The notes: generated by a model not told the origin, from the letters alone. Shown: positions 35,532-44,779, numbered from the stretch's first letter. The stretch: DNA of 64,000 bases from Glycomyces fuscus (GCA_002529455.1 NYMS01000016.1:62001-126000), one strand, 5' to 3'. Made by a program: numbers and translations.

Positions 35532-36242
35532 TCACCCCTTCTGGAGGATGATGACGGTCCATGCGCCGACGTAGATCCGGTCGCTGTCATGCAGGGGAAC
35601 CTCCACGTTGGGGGCGATGGGGTTGGCGGTCCCGTTGACCGTGGTGCCGTTGGTGGACCCCGGGTCGAGGAGGGCCCAGGTGCCGTCGGGCTTGGCGACG
35701 AGGACCGCGTGCACGTGGGAGACCGCCGGGTCCCCGCCGGGGCCGCCCAGGTCGATCTCGGGGCTGAATCCGCGCGTGGCGCTGCGCCGTCCGATGTGCA
35801 CCCTGTCCCCGGTGAGCGACACCCGGCGCTGGGTGTTGCCCCTGGGGAAGGAGATCTGCTCCGGGTCGAGCATGCCCTGGTGGACCATGTACTGGTAGTA
35901 CGCGGGATCGGCGGCGACGACCACGCGCCAGCGCGCGCCCGCCGGCTCGGCTCCCGGGCGCCCGCGCCGGTGGTCGTCGGGCTGCGAGGCGAAGTCGTAC
36001 CCGCACTCCTCGCAGAACCGGCCCGTGCGGGAGGTGCCGCACTCGGGGCAGGGGCCTCCCCGGGGAAGGGTCACCGGGCGCCGCGGCTCGGGGGGCCGGG
36101 TCGGGGCCACGGCAGGCGTGGGCGGTGACGGGTGGCGCTGCGACGGGGGCCGCGACGCGGGGGAGCGGGCCTGGAGCCGGAGCCCGCAGACGTCGCAGAA
36201 GTCGGTCGCCGTGGAGCGGTGCCCGGAGGGGCAACTCGGCAT
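35532..36242 (-). CDS. FHA-domain protein with two zinc ribbons
   Basis: 236 residues. Zinc ribbon 1 is at the N-terminus (CPSG then CDVCG), ribbon 2 near residue 65 (CPECG then CEECGYDF). The C-terminal FHA domain contains RVHIGRRSATRGF, a phosphothreonine-binding SHVHAVLV and GSTNGTTVNG. FHA domains bind phosphothreonine, so this is the natural reader of the PknG-like kinase. In mycobacteria the PknG substrate is the FHA protein GarA/OdhI, which controls 2-oxoglutarate dehydrogenase; this protein is different in having ribbons and a larger middle region, and lacks an obvious N-terminal ETTS motif. Confidence 0.88.
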   Translation of the reverse strand: MPSCPSGHRSTATDFCDVCGLRLQARSPASRPPSQRHPSPPTPAVAPTRPPEPRRPVTLPRGGPCPECGTSRTGRFCEECGYDFASQPDDHRRGRPGAEPAGARWRVVVAADPAYYQYMVHQGMLDPEQISFPRGNTQRRVSLTGDRVHIGRRSATRGFSPEIDLGGPGGDPAVSHVHAVLVAKPDGTWALLDPGSTNGTTVNGTANPIAPNVEVPLHDSDRIYVGAWTVIILQKG

Positions 36243-36381
36243 GGGTCCCTCCTACCCGGGTACGGGGGTGCCGCCGGTGCCCGGTCCGCTCCGTCGGGGC
36301 CGGGTCCGTACGGTCCGGGTCGGGTCGGTGTCCGGGGTCGTCTCGTCGGCCTCGGTCCGGAGGCCGGGCCCGGCCGCGCGC

Positions 36382-37800
36382 TCAGCCGTGTTCGGCACGG
36401 GGACCCCCTCCGGGCACGGGAACGACGACGACGGTGATGTTGTCCTTGCCGCCCGCCTCCAGGGCGAGGCCGACGTAGGCGCGGGCCGCCTCGTAGGGTC
36501 TGGCCCCCGCCCCGGGGACGGCGTCGGTCATGGCCTGCGCCTCGGGGAGGTAGTTCCACAGGCCGTCGCTGCACAGTACGACGGCGCCGGGGCCGGTGGG
36601 GGTGACGGTGGAGATGTGGGCGTCGATCTCACCGGAGTCGGCTCCCATCCACGCGACGAGGGCGTGCGCGTTGGCCGAGCGCATCGCCTCCTCCCGGGAG
36701 AGCGCGCCCATCTGTACCATCGCCTCACTCCAGGAGTCGTCCCTGGTCAGGAGGGCGGAAGCGCTGGAGGTGGGGCCTCCGGAGAGCCAGTAGGCGCGGC
36801 TGTCGCCGACCCAGCCGACGGTGACGGTGCCCGCGGCGGGGTCGAACACCGCCGACACGAAGGTGCACGCGGGGGCGGAGCTGGGCGAGTCGGCGATCCC
36901 GGCCACCGCCTCGGCGGCACGGACCATCGCCGCGCCGGTGGCCTCGCGGGGGTCCGCGCCCTGGCGTATGCGCTCGGCGAGGACGGCCACGCCGGTCTCG
37001 GAGGTGACGCGGGAGGCCTCGTCCGAGCGCGGTGAGCTGGACACCCCGTCGCAGACCACGGCGCAGACCACGCCGGGCGCGCGGGGGTCGTCGGCGTCGA
37101 TCACGCGGATCGCCATGGCGTCCTCGTTGCGTTTGTGCCGCAGTCCGCGGTCGCTGACTCCGGCGGCGGCACGTGTGCGCACCTCGACGTGGTCGCGCCC
37201 GGTGGGCTGGAGGAGGCCGCACCGCTCGCAGTAGCCGCCGCTGACCGTTCCGGGGCACCACGCGCACAGGCCGGGGTCTGCGGGCCGCACCGGGTCGCTG
37301 CCGGTGGCGGGCGGCGGCCAGTCGGGGACGTCCTGCGGCGGCGCGGCGGGGGACGCGAACGAGGGCAGGCTGTCGCGCCGTATCGGCTGGGTGACCATGG
37401 AGTCGGCCGCGTGCGGGGCGGAGTCGGGGAGCGCCTCCGGCGGGGACGCGTCCCGTGTGCCCGCGTCCACCGCCCGCAGGCTCACCTGGGGCGCCGTGGG
37501 GGCGCCGTCGTCGGGGACCAGGCCGGGACGCGCGTTCCCCCCGGACGGCGCGCCGCCGGACCGGCCGGGGGCTCCCCCGGTCCGCGAGCCGCCACCGGCT
37601 CCGTCCCGGGTCCGCCCGCCCGGCGCGCTCCCGCCGGACGGCACCGCGCCGGCGAGGCTCGCCTGCGGCGCCGTGGGCACCCGGTCGGGGTGCCCGGCGG
37701 TCCCGGCCTCCTCGGGGAGGGGGCGACCGCACCCCTCACAGAAGGCGTCGTCCGTGGTCACCCTGTTCGAGCAGGCGGGGCAGATCCGCACCTTGGTCAT
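36382..37800 (-). CDS. PP2C-family Ser/Thr phosphatase with two zinc ribbons
   Basis: 472 residues. N-terminal ribbon CPACS and CEGCG, a long Pro/Gly/Ser linker, then a second ribbon CAWCPG and CERCG around residue 185. The PP2C domain follows: SDRGLRHKRNEDAMAI, VVCDGVSSS (first metal Asp), GWVGDSRAYW, LCSDGLWNYLP and KDNITVVVV. Motif 2 has Val-Ser-Ser where many PP2Cs have Met-Gly-Gly. The start ATG 37800 follows GAGGGA; the kinase stop is 17 bp upstream. It presumably reverses the kinase on shared targets. Confidence 0.9.
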   Translation of the reverse strand: MTKVRICPACSNRVTTDDAFCEGCGRPLPEEAGTAGHPDRVPTAPQASLAGAVPSGGSAPGGRTRDGAGGGSRTGGAPGRSGGAPSGGNARPGLVPDDGAPTAPQVSLRAVDAGTRDASPPEALPDSAPHAADSMVTQPIRRDSLPSFASPAAPPQDVPDWPPPATGSDPVRPADPGLCAWCPGTVSGGYCERCGLLQPTGRDHVEVRTRAAAGVSDRGLRHKRNEDAMAIRVIDADDPRAPGVVCAVVCDGVSSSPRSDEASRVTSETGVAVLAERIRQGADPREATGAAMVRAAEAVAGIADSPSSAPACTFVSAVFDPAAGTVTVGWVGDSRAYWLSGGPTSSASALLTRDDSWSEAMVQMGALSREEAMRSANAHALVAWMGADSGEIDAHISTVTPTGPGAVVLCSDGLWNYLPEAQAMTDAVPGAGARPYEAARAYVGLALEAGGKDNITVVVVPVPGGGPRAEHG

Positions 37801-37817
37801 CGCCGTTCCCTCGTTCC

Positions 37818-40295
37818 TCACAGCAGCGTCGCGGGGCGTAGGGAGTTGGCCCTGTCGACGAGGTCGTAGCGTTCCGACGGCGTGGTGGCACGCTGGGCCA
37901 GCGCGCGGTAGCGGCGCTCCAGGTTGCCCCTCACACCGTTCTCGGTGAACGGGGCGCCGAGCAGCCCCTCCCCGGCCGGCGGCCCTCCCCCGGCGCCGAG
38001 CCAGCCCAGGGCCGACTCCAGGACCCGGACCGCCAGGCGGTCGGCGGACTCCCCGTCCAGCCCGATCCGCTCCAGGCGCCGTCCGGCCTGGACGAAGTCG
38101 TCGGCCGCGGTGCCCGGGTGGTGCGCCGCGAGCACGGCGATCAGCGCGGTCTGGGCGTGGACGTGCAGCCGGGACAGCTCCGGGACCGTGTCCAGGACGG
38201 CGGTGGCCGCGGCCCGGTCCCCCTGGGTCAGGCGGATGCGGGCCAGGCCGAAGGCGGCGCTGACGAAGGAGTGGTCGGTGTTCCAGACCGCACGGAACTG
38301 GCGGGCGGCGGTCTCGTGCTCGCCGGTCCGCTCACAGGCCAGGGCCAGGGCCAGCTTGGGCGCGAGCTCCCCGGGCAGGTGGTCGTACAGCTCGTCGAAG
38401 TGGTCGCGGGCGTCGTGGAACCGGCCGGTGCTCAGCTCCGTGACCGCCAGGTACCACATGGTGCGCCAGTCGCCCGGGACCGCCTCGCTGAACCGCTGGA
38501 GGACGTCCATGGCCTCGCCGTGGCGGCCGACGGTGACGAGCGCGCGGACCAGCATCAGCAGGGTCTCGGGGGTGGGGGCGGGCATGGCGCGCAGCGCGGG
38601 GACGAGTTCCTCGGGCGCCAGTGCCTGGAAGCCGCGCAGGTGCTGGGCGGCCGGGTCGGCCTGGTCGACGAGGGGTGCGGGCAGCAGCGCGGCTGCGTCG
38701 GTGGGCGGGGGCGCGACGAGCATGCGGTCGGCGTTGTGGGTGCCGGGCTCGGGTCCGGCCGCGGGGTTCTCCGCGCCGAACAGGGTCGAGGGGGCGGGGT
38801 GCGGTGCGCCCTCCAGGTCGGACAGGACCTCGCGCAGGACGCCGGTGAGCTGGTCCGCCATGTCCTCGGCGTCGTGGAAGCGCATCTCGGGCTCGCTGTG
38901 CGTGGCGCGGCGCAGCAGCCGGTCGAAGGACTCGTGGCGCTGGAGCAGCGGCACGCTCTCCCGCGGCGGGATGCTGTGCGGGTGGTCGCGCATGAAGCTG
39001 AAGCGGAAGCTGAGCACGGCCATGGCGCGGCCGACCGAGTACAGGTCGGCGCTGACCGTGGGGCCGGGGCCGCGCAGCTCGTCCTCGGGCACCCGGTACC
39101 CGGGCGTGGTGTAGACGGGGCTGACGGTGTCGTCCATGCGCCGTACGCCGCCCAGGTCGATGAGCTTGATCTGCTCCTCGCTCTGGATGACGTTGTCGGG
39201 TTTGAAGTCGCAGTAGAGCAGGCCCCTGGAGTGCAGGTAGCCCAGGGCCCGCAGGACCTCCAGGCCGTAGGCGATGACCTGGTCCGGGGGCAGGACGGCG
39301 TCGGGTTCGTCCTCTCGGCGCTCGGTGAGCAGCTCACGCAGGGACTTGCCGCCCACGTACTCCATGACGATGTGGCCGCCGGGGATACCGGTGCGCGGGT
39401 CCGGGTGCTGGGAGAAGTTGATGATCTTGACGATGTTGGGGTGCTCGACCTCGGAGAGGAACGCGCGCTCGGCGGCGGCCGCCTTGTGCGCCTCGGCGTC
39501 ACCGGCGTTGAGCAGGCCCTTGAGGACCACCCAGCGGTCGTTGACGTTGCGGTCGCGGGCCAGGTAGATCCAGCCGAGTCCGCCGTGGGCCAGGCAGCCG
39601 AGCACCTCGTACTGGCCGCCGACCATGTCTCCGGGGGAGAGCTTGGGCGTGAAGGAGAACTGGGTCCCGCACTTGCGGCAGAAGCCCTCGGTGCGGCCGG
39701 GCTGGTCGTCGCGGGTGCGGCCGACCCGCTCGCCGCAGTTGCCGCAGAAGCGGTTCTTCTCCGAGACGACGGGGTTGTCCATGACGGCCTCGGAGGGGTC
39801 CCGGTAGGGGACGAGGGGCACCTGGACCATGCCCATGCCGAGCATGCCGCGGGAGGAGCGGCGGCTGCCGCGGCCGGGACCGCTGACGCTGGTGCCCGAG
39901 GTCGCGGAGACGCTGCCCGGGCCGGAGCGTCCGGAGAGCCTGACGTTGCCGGAGAGGGGGTGGGAGTGGACGGGGTCGCCGCTGAGGGGGTCCGCGGAGG
40001 GGTTCGGGGGCCGCCACCGGTCGAGCGCCTCGTCGCGTCCGCCGGACGGGGCCCCCGGGGCGGAGGGGCCCGACCCGGGCGCGTACGGGGCCGGGCCGGG
40101 GGACGGCCGGGGGCCCGGGGTCCGGTGGGTGGAACCGGGGGCCTGCTGCGGCACGGGGGCCGACGGCACGGACCGCTGCCGGGGGGCGGGGACGGGGTTG
40201 TCCGGAGGCCGTACGTCCGCGGGGGCCATGCCGCACACGCCGCAGAAACCGTCCTCGATCCGGCCGGGGCAGCCGGGGGCCGTGCACTTCGTCAT
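37818..40295 (-). CDS. pknG: PknG-like Ser/Thr protein kinase
   Basis: 825-residue soluble kinase. N-terminal zinc ribbon C4-C9-C18-C21, disordered Pro/Ser linker, rubredoxin-like pair CGNCG (184-188) and CRKCG (206-210), kinase domain about 228-500, then TPR-like helices to the end. The kinase has CLAHGGLGWIYLARDRN, the ATP lysine K259 in WVVLKG, the non-RD catalytic loop YCDFKPDN (361-368) and DLGG in place of DFG; these match PknG closely. The start overlaps the upstream gene stop as ATGA. In mycobacteria PknG controls glutamate and 2-oxoglutarate metabolism through an FHA protein. Confidence 0.95.
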   Translation of the reverse strand: MTKCTAPGCPGRIEDGFCGVCGMAPADVRPPDNPVPAPRQRSVPSAPVPQQAPGSTHRTPGPRPSPGPAPYAPGSGPSAPGAPSGGRDEALDRWRPPNPSADPLSGDPVHSHPLSGNVRLSGRSGPGSVSATSGTSVSGPGRGSRRSSRGMLGMGMVQVPLVPYRDPSEAVMDNPVVSEKNRFCGNCGERVGRTRDDQPGRTEGFCRKCGTQFSFTPKLSPGDMVGGQYEVLGCLAHGGLGWIYLARDRNVNDRWVVLKGLLNAGDAEAHKAAAAERAFLSEVEHPNIVKIINFSQHPDPRTGIPGGHIVMEYVGGKSLRELLTERREDEPDAVLPPDQVIAYGLEVLRALGYLHSRGLLYCDFKPDNVIQSEEQIKLIDLGGVRRMDDTVSPVYTTPGYRVPEDELRGPGPTVSADLYSVGRAMAVLSFRFSFMRDHPHSIPPRESVPLLQRHESFDRLLRRATHSEPEMRFHDAEDMADQLTGVLREVLSDLEGAPHPAPSTLFGAENPAAGPEPGTHNADRMLVAPPPTDAAALLPAPLVDQADPAAQHLRGFQALAPEELVPALRAMPAPTPETLLMLVRALVTVGRHGEAMDVLQRFSEAVPGDWRTMWYLAVTELSTGRFHDARDHFDELYDHLPGELAPKLALALACERTGEHETAARQFRAVWNTDHSFVSAAFGLARIRLTQGDRAAATAVLDTVPELSRLHVHAQTALIAVLAAHHPGTAADDFVQAGRRLERIGLDGESADRLAVRVLESALGWLGAGGGPPAGEGLLGAPFTENGVRGNLERRYRALAQRATTPSERYDLVDRANSLRPATLL

Positions 40296-41584
40296 CTACT
40301 CACACCACCATCGCTCTCGCCGTCTGACGCGTCCGGGCCCGGTGTGGTTCTGTTCACAGCGGAACCGGTTCCGCCGAGTTCCTGGAGCGCGCGCTGGTAG
40401 GCGGAGAGGGCGACCGTGGCCGCGCGCAGGTCACAGGGCGCGGTCCACAGCTCCCAGTGCGCCGTGCTGTGGAGTTCGGCCAGCCGCGTGTCCTCGGCGG
40501 CACCGAGCCGGACCGCGTGGGAGCGGTAGGCGTCCAGACGGCCGCGGAGCTCGGCGCGGCGCTCCAGGAGGCCGGTGAGGTCGGCCTCGCGCTCCCGGAT
40601 GTCGTCGGCCGCCTCGTGGACGGCGCGCTGCGTCTCGCCCAGGCGGGCGCCGAGTTCACGCCACCGGCCCCGGGCGCGCAGGGCGTCCATCGCCTCGATG
40701 TGCGCCCGCAGCGCGGGGACGGGGTCGGGCACGCCGACCGCGGCGGGTGAGGAGACCTTGGCGACCACCTGCTCGCGCAGCCCGCGTACGCGTTCCACGG
40801 CCTTGCCGACGTCGTCGATGGCGGAGCCGAGCCGCTCGACGCTCTCGGCGTAGGAGTCGCGCATGCGCAGGGCGTCGCGGAGCTCGCCGCGCACGCGCTC
40901 CAGCCGCAGGCGCAGCCCTTCGAGGGAGGAGACCTTCACGTGGCCGTCCTCGACGAGCGAGAGGGGGTCGCGGCGGACGGTGGCGCCGACCGCTTCCAGG
41001 TCGACGCGCAGGGACTCGTACTCGTCCTCGCCGAGTTCCACCATGTCGGAGAGGGTGCCGATCTCGTGCCACATGGCTTCGAGCTCGCTCAGGCGCGGGT
41101 GGAGGGCGTCCCAGGCCGTCTCGGCGGCCGAGATGACCTCGGTGACCTCCTCGTAGTCCGCGGACATGCGGGCGACGGCGTCGGCGAGGGTGACCGACTC
41201 CCGGCCGGTGTGGAGCAGCCCGCGCTCGTGCGGCGGGGTCTCCGCGGCGGGCAGCGGCACGGAGGCGTCGTTGAGCAGGGAGGTCAGGGCGGCCTGGTCC
41301 TCGGGACCGCCTCCGGAGGCCCGGAGCTCGCCCGCCCTGGCGACGACGCGGCGGAAGGCCTCGTAGACCGCCCGCAGGCTGCGGATGTGCCCTCTGGCGT
41401 GCTCCCAGCGCTGCCGGGTCCGTCCGACGAGGTCGGCCCCCTGGAGCAGGCGGTGGCTGACGTGGCCCTCCAGGTCGGCCAGGTCGAGGGAGATCCGGTC
41501 GGCCTCACCGCGCACGCGGTTGAGCGCGTGGTCGATGCCCTCCCAGCTCATGGGCGGCATACTCGCCCCGGACGCGCTGGCCAC
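40292..41584 (-). CDS. Coiled-coil protein, first gene of the PknG-like operon
   Basis: 430 residues from GTG 41584. Almost entirely predicted alpha-helix with heptad-like patterns (RLRLERVRGELRDALRMRDS; DIREREADLTGLLERRAELR). No signal peptide, membrane helix or known domain. GGAAG 7 nt upstream supports GTG 41584; GTG/ATG alternatives at 41620, 41560 and 41551 are possible. Its stop overlaps the kinase start, so it is translationally coupled to pknG. I do not recognise the family. A structural partner or substrate of the kinase is inference from context. Confidence 0.7.
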   Translation of the reverse strand: MASASGASMPPMSWEGIDHALNRVRGEADRISLDLADLEGHVSHRLLQGADLVGRTRQRWEHARGHIRSLRAVYEAFRRVVARAGELRASGGGPEDQAALTSLLNDASVPLPAAETPPHERGLLHTGRESVTLADAVARMSADYEEVTEVISAAETAWDALHPRLSELEAMWHEIGTLSDMVELGEDEYESLRVDLEAVGATVRRDPLSLVEDGHVKVSSLEGLRLRLERVRGELRDALRMRDSYAESVERLGSAIDDVGKAVERVRGLREQVVAKVSSPAAVGVPDPVPALRAHIEAMDALRARGRWRELGARLGETQRAVHEAADDIREREADLTGLLERRAELRGRLDAYRSHAVRLGAAEDTRLAELHSTAHWELWTAPCDLRAATVALSAYQRALQELGGTGSAVNRTTPGPDASDGESDGGVSR

Positions 41585-41782
41585 CTGCCGACTTCCTTCC
41601 CGGCGCCCACGCTCCCGCATCCGTCTGGGGCGTGGACGGTCAATGGTCCTTTACCTAGACACGAGTCTGGCCCCCGCCTCCGCGAACCACAAGAGAAAGC
41701 CCGGTTTACGGCCATGAACGGCCATGGGTGCCCCGTTCGCGGTCCAGAGGGCGCGTCTCATGACAGACATGGCAGACGTTTC

Positions 41783-41809
41783 CTCCCGTCACTCCCGTCA
41801 CTCCCGTCA
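41783..41809. repeat. Three 9-bp direct repeats
   Basis: CTCCCGTCA three times in tandem (41783-41809), touching the stop codon of the AAA ATPase gene. It is short and may be simple slippage. Confidence 0.7.
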
Positions 41810-42361
41810 CGGTCTCGGGGGCCGGACCCCGCCCAGGGTGTCCAGTACGAAGCGGGCCCGCTCCGCGACCGGAACGCGCGGCAGCTCCACCAGCTCGTAA
41901 CCGCACGCCGGGTAGGCCTCGGTCATCGCCCGGTGGGTGCGCTCGGCCTCCTCCGGTGACTGGTGGCGCTCGGCGTCGCCGGTGAAGATCTCCGGCCACG
42001 GCGGGGCCACGAAGACCCTGCGGTGGTAGCGGAACCGGCGGGCCGCCTCGGTGACGTGCCCGGGGACCGGCAGGCCGCGCAGCAGGAAGTAGCCCACCAT
42101 GTCGGGTACGCCCCGGTCGCAGAAGACGGGGCCGGGCAGGGACGAGGCCTCGCGGTGCGAGCGCATCTCCCACGAGAGCATGAGTTCGGCGAACAGGGCG
42201 TCGTCGCGCCAGGCGAGGCCGCGGCCACCGATCTCCCGCTGGTCGCGGATGACGGCGCGCCCGGCCTCCGGGGTGCGCGCGTACCCGAGCGAGGCCAGGT
42301 GGTCGATCAGGGTGGTCTTGCCCGATCCCGGCCCTCCGGTGACGACGACGAGGTGGTCCAT
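41807..42361 (-). CDS. AAA-type P-loop ATPase (predicted kinase/ATPase)
   Basis: 184 residues, cytoplasmic. Walker A VTGGPGSGKTTLIDHLA is at the N-terminus. LGYARTPEAGRAVIRDQREI, FCDRGVPDMVGYFLL and FVAPPWPEIF follow, the pattern of the small AAA_28-type predicted ATPases related to nucleotide/nucleoside kinases. DRG may act as Walker B. ATG 42361 follows GGAG. Substrate unknown. It lies between the glycosyltransferase and the kinase operon promoter, in the same direction as both. Confidence 0.8.
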   Translation of the reverse strand: MDHLVVVTGGPGSGKTTLIDHLASLGYARTPEAGRAVIRDQREIGGRGLAWRDDALFAELMLSWEMRSHREASSLPGPVFCDRGVPDMVGYFLLRGLPVPGHVTEAARRFRYHRRVFVAPPWPEIFTGDAERHQSPEEAERTHRAMTEAYPACGYELVELPRVPVAERARFVLDTLGGVRPPRP

Positions 42362-42458
42362 GGTGCTCCGTTCGGTGTCGGGCCTCCGGGGGGAGGCGGA
42401 GCCCCCGGCCGCCCGCCCGGCCCCGCGCGGGGCCGGGCGGGCGTTCACCGGACGCGGT

Positions 42459-43628
42459 TCAGGCGGGCAGTTCCGCCTCGACCAGGTCGGCCGCGTAGGA
42501 GGTGCCGCCCGCCTGGAGCCGGGCGCTGATCTCGGCGAGGCGGCGGGCGACCCCGGGGTCGGCGGTCAGCTCCAGCAGGGCCGTGCGCAGCCGCTCCGCG
42601 CTGGCGTCCTCGGTGTCGATCCGCCGGGCGACGCCGAGTTCCACCAGGCGGTCGGCGTTGTCGAACTGGTCGACGGCCTGCGGGACGGCGATCATCGGCA
42701 CCCCGGCGTGCAGGCCCTCGCTGGAGCCGCCCATGCCGGCGTGGGTGACGAAGGCGTCGGCCTGGCGCAGGACGGACAGCTGCGGCACCCACGTGTGCAC
42801 CTCGACGTTGTCGGGCACCTCCCCCAGCTCGGCGGGGTCCACGTACCTGCCGACCTGGAGCACCACGTGCCAGCCGGGCAGGCCGCCGAAGGCCTCCAGG
42901 CAGGCGCGGTAGAACCCCGGCTGGTTGGTGAAGGCCGATCCCAGGGACACCAGCAGGACGTTCTCGGCGTCCGCCGGACGGGTCCACTCCCCCTGGTCGG
43001 CCCGGTCGCCCAGGCACGGCCCCACGAAGGTCACCGTGTCGGCCACGGTGTCGGCGAAGGGCTGCATCTCGCGCGGGATCAGCGCCAGGGCCCGGGGCGG
43101 CAGTCCGGCGAAGGAGGAGTGGTCGAGGCCGGTGACGCCGTTGTCGGCGAGCCAGGCGTCGAACTTGGCGTGGTGCTCCTTCGCCCCGGGCTGGGCGCGC
43201 AGCCACTCCATGACGGTGTCGCCGTAGTCCGCCCAGGCCACGTAGGTGGGCGAGAGCTGCACGGCCGGGATGTCCCAGTTGAGGGCGAGGATCCGGGCGG
43301 CGAAACCCGAGATGTCGTACAGGAACAGGTCGGGGCGGTCGTCGTCGTAGGCGGCGCGCAGGGCGGGCAGCTGGTTGATCGCCTCGTCCAGGAAGAGGTC
43401 CATCCCCTTGATCGGGTCGTCGGGCCAGGTGCCGTCGCCGGTGGGCAGGACGGTGGAGTAGGGGACGAGTTCGGCGCCGACCCCGGTGATCGTGTCGGAC
43501 AGCAGGGGGTCGTTGGCGTAGGTGACGCGGTGGCCCCTGTCCACCAACTCCCGGATGACCTCCAGGCTGGGCAGGACGTGGCTCACGGTGGGGGTGCCGA
43601 CCATGGCGATATGGGCGCGGCGGTTCAT
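42459..43628 (-). CDS. MGT-family (macrolide-type) glycosyltransferase, GT1
   Basis: 389 residues with GT-B fold. N-terminal acceptor half starts HIAMVGTPTVSHVLPSLEVI. The C-terminal UDP-sugar half includes VLLVSLGSAFTNQPGFY and THAGMGGSSEGLHAGVPMI followed by PQAVDQFDNADRLVELG, the PSPG-like donor site of bacterial GT1 enzymes such as macrolide-inactivating OleD/MGT. Start ATG 43628 follows GGAGAAG. No biosynthetic cluster adjoins, so self-protection or xenobiotic glycosylation fits better than natural product assembly, but this is inference. The acceptor is unknown. Confidence 0.9.
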   Translation of the reverse strand: MNRRAHIAMVGTPTVSHVLPSLEVIRELVDRGHRVTYANDPLLSDTITGVGAELVPYSTVLPTGDGTWPDDPIKGMDLFLDEAINQLPALRAAYDDDRPDLFLYDISGFAARILALNWDIPAVQLSPTYVAWADYGDTVMEWLRAQPGAKEHHAKFDAWLADNGVTGLDHSSFAGLPPRALALIPREMQPFADTVADTVTFVGPCLGDRADQGEWTRPADAENVLLVSLGSAFTNQPGFYRACLEAFGGLPGWHVVLQVGRYVDPAELGEVPDNVEVHTWVPQLSVLRQADAFVTHAGMGGSSEGLHAGVPMIAVPQAVDQFDNADRLVELGVARRIDTEDASAERLRTALLELTADPGVARRLAEISARLQAGGTSYAADLVEAELPA

Positions 43629-43870
43629 GTGTCTTCTCCAGATTCGGGTGACCGGGGACAGGACCGGGGGGCACCGGGCCCCGTGGCGGGGCGGGTGCGC
43701 CGCGGCGTCGGTGACGCCCGTCTCTAGCCGTAGATCTGGAGGTGCATGCGCGCCATAGTAACGGAAACGCCCCGGGCGGACCCGTGGGACGAGGGGCTCC
43801 CGCGCTCCTCCCGGAGGCGCCGGACACGAGCGGAGCGGGGCACGGGGCCCGGGGCCCGGGAGGGCACCGC

Positions 43871-44779
43871 CTAGCGGGGCTCGTCGGGGCGGCCCTCCTC
43901 GCCGCCCGGAGCCCGGTGCCTGCCGCCCGGCTGGTCGTCCCGGTCGTCCCACCCGTCGTGGCCGTCCCCGGAGCCGCGGTCATCCCACCCGTCGTGGCCG
44001 TCCCCGGAGCCGCGGTCATCCCACCCGTCCCGGTCGGCGCGGTCGGCGCGGTCAGCGCGGTCGGCGCGGTCAGCGCGGTCGGCGCGGTCGGCGCGGTCGG
44101 CGCGGTCGGCGCGATCTTCGAGGAGGTCGCCGGGCCGGTGGGTCTCCTCCCCGGCCGGCGCTGCGGGCTCGTCGGGCTCGCCGAGGCCGGTGAAGACGGG
44201 CGCCTCCTCCGGGGGCAGGAAGGCCTCGGCGGCGCCGCGGAGGCGGAATCCGGCCACGGCCATGACCGCGCCGAAGATGACCGCGTACATCGCGACCACG
44301 AACATGATGGCCTGCGCGCCCTCCAGCGGCCAGAACCACAGCAGGAGTCCGAAGACGACCGAGAGCGCCCCGACGAAGACCAGCAGCCACTCGGAGCTGA
44401 TGTGCGCGCGCAGGCGGATGGCGGTGACGATCTCGGCCACGCCGGTGGCCACGGCCCAGACGCCGATGACGAACACCAGCGCGACGATCGCCGCGACCGG
44501 CCAGACCAGGGCGATCAGGCCCATGACGGCGCTGAGGCCCGCCTGGACGGCCAGCGGGAGCCGGGCACCGGACGACGAGCGGTAGGCCGCGTACCCGAGG
44601 GCGGCGGCGTCGACCAGCGCGTAGACACCGAAGACGAACGCCAGGACCACCAGGGTCTTGCCCGGCCAGACCAGCGCGACCAGGCCGAAGAGGAGCGCGG
44701 CCACCCCCCGCAGGACCACCAGCCACCAGTTCCGGCTCAGCTCACCGAGCAGGTCGCCAGCCCACGCGTACCTGACCAT
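43871..44779 (-). CDS. HdeD/DUF308 membrane protein with repetitive charged tail
   Basis: 302 residues. The first about 195 residues are six membrane helices in three repeats (NWWLVVLRGVAALLFGLVAL, LPLAVQAGLSAVMGLIALVW, WLLVFVGALSVVFGLLLWFW), the DUF308/HdeD pattern linked to acid stress. The last about 100 residues are a hydrophilic tail: nine Arg-Ala-Asp triplets coded by nine 9-bp repeats, then repeats of DGWDDRGSGDGH coded by 36-bp units. ATG 44779 is used; upstream open frame lacks a ribosome site. The tail is probably cytoplasmic and disordered. Confidence 0.82.
   Translation of the reverse strand: MVRYAWAGDLLGELSRNWWLVVLRGVAALLFGLVALVWPGKTLVVLAFVFGVYALVDAAALGYAAYRSSSGARLPLAVQAGLSAVMGLIALVWPVAAIVALVFVIGVWAVATGVAEIVTAIRLRAHISSEWLLVFVGALSVVFGLLLWFWPLEGAQAIMFVVAMYAVIFGAVMAVAGFRLRGAAEAFLPPEEAPVFTGLGEPDEPAAPAGEETHRPGDLLEDRADRADRADRADRADRADRADRADRADRDGWDDRGSGDGHDGWDDRGSGDGHDGWDDRDDQPGGRHRAPGGEEGRPDEPR
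43948..44111. repeat. Tandem coding repeats (36-bp and 9-bp arrays)
   Basis: Two full 36-bp units (43948-43983, 43984-44019) with a third partial one, then nine 9-bp units CGGTC(G/A)GCG (44031-44111). Both keep frame in the DUF308 gene. They look like length-variable repeats. Confidence 0.9.

Noticed and set aside
44031..44111. CRISPR array
   Set aside because: Repeats are contiguous 9-mers without spacers and are in a coding frame.
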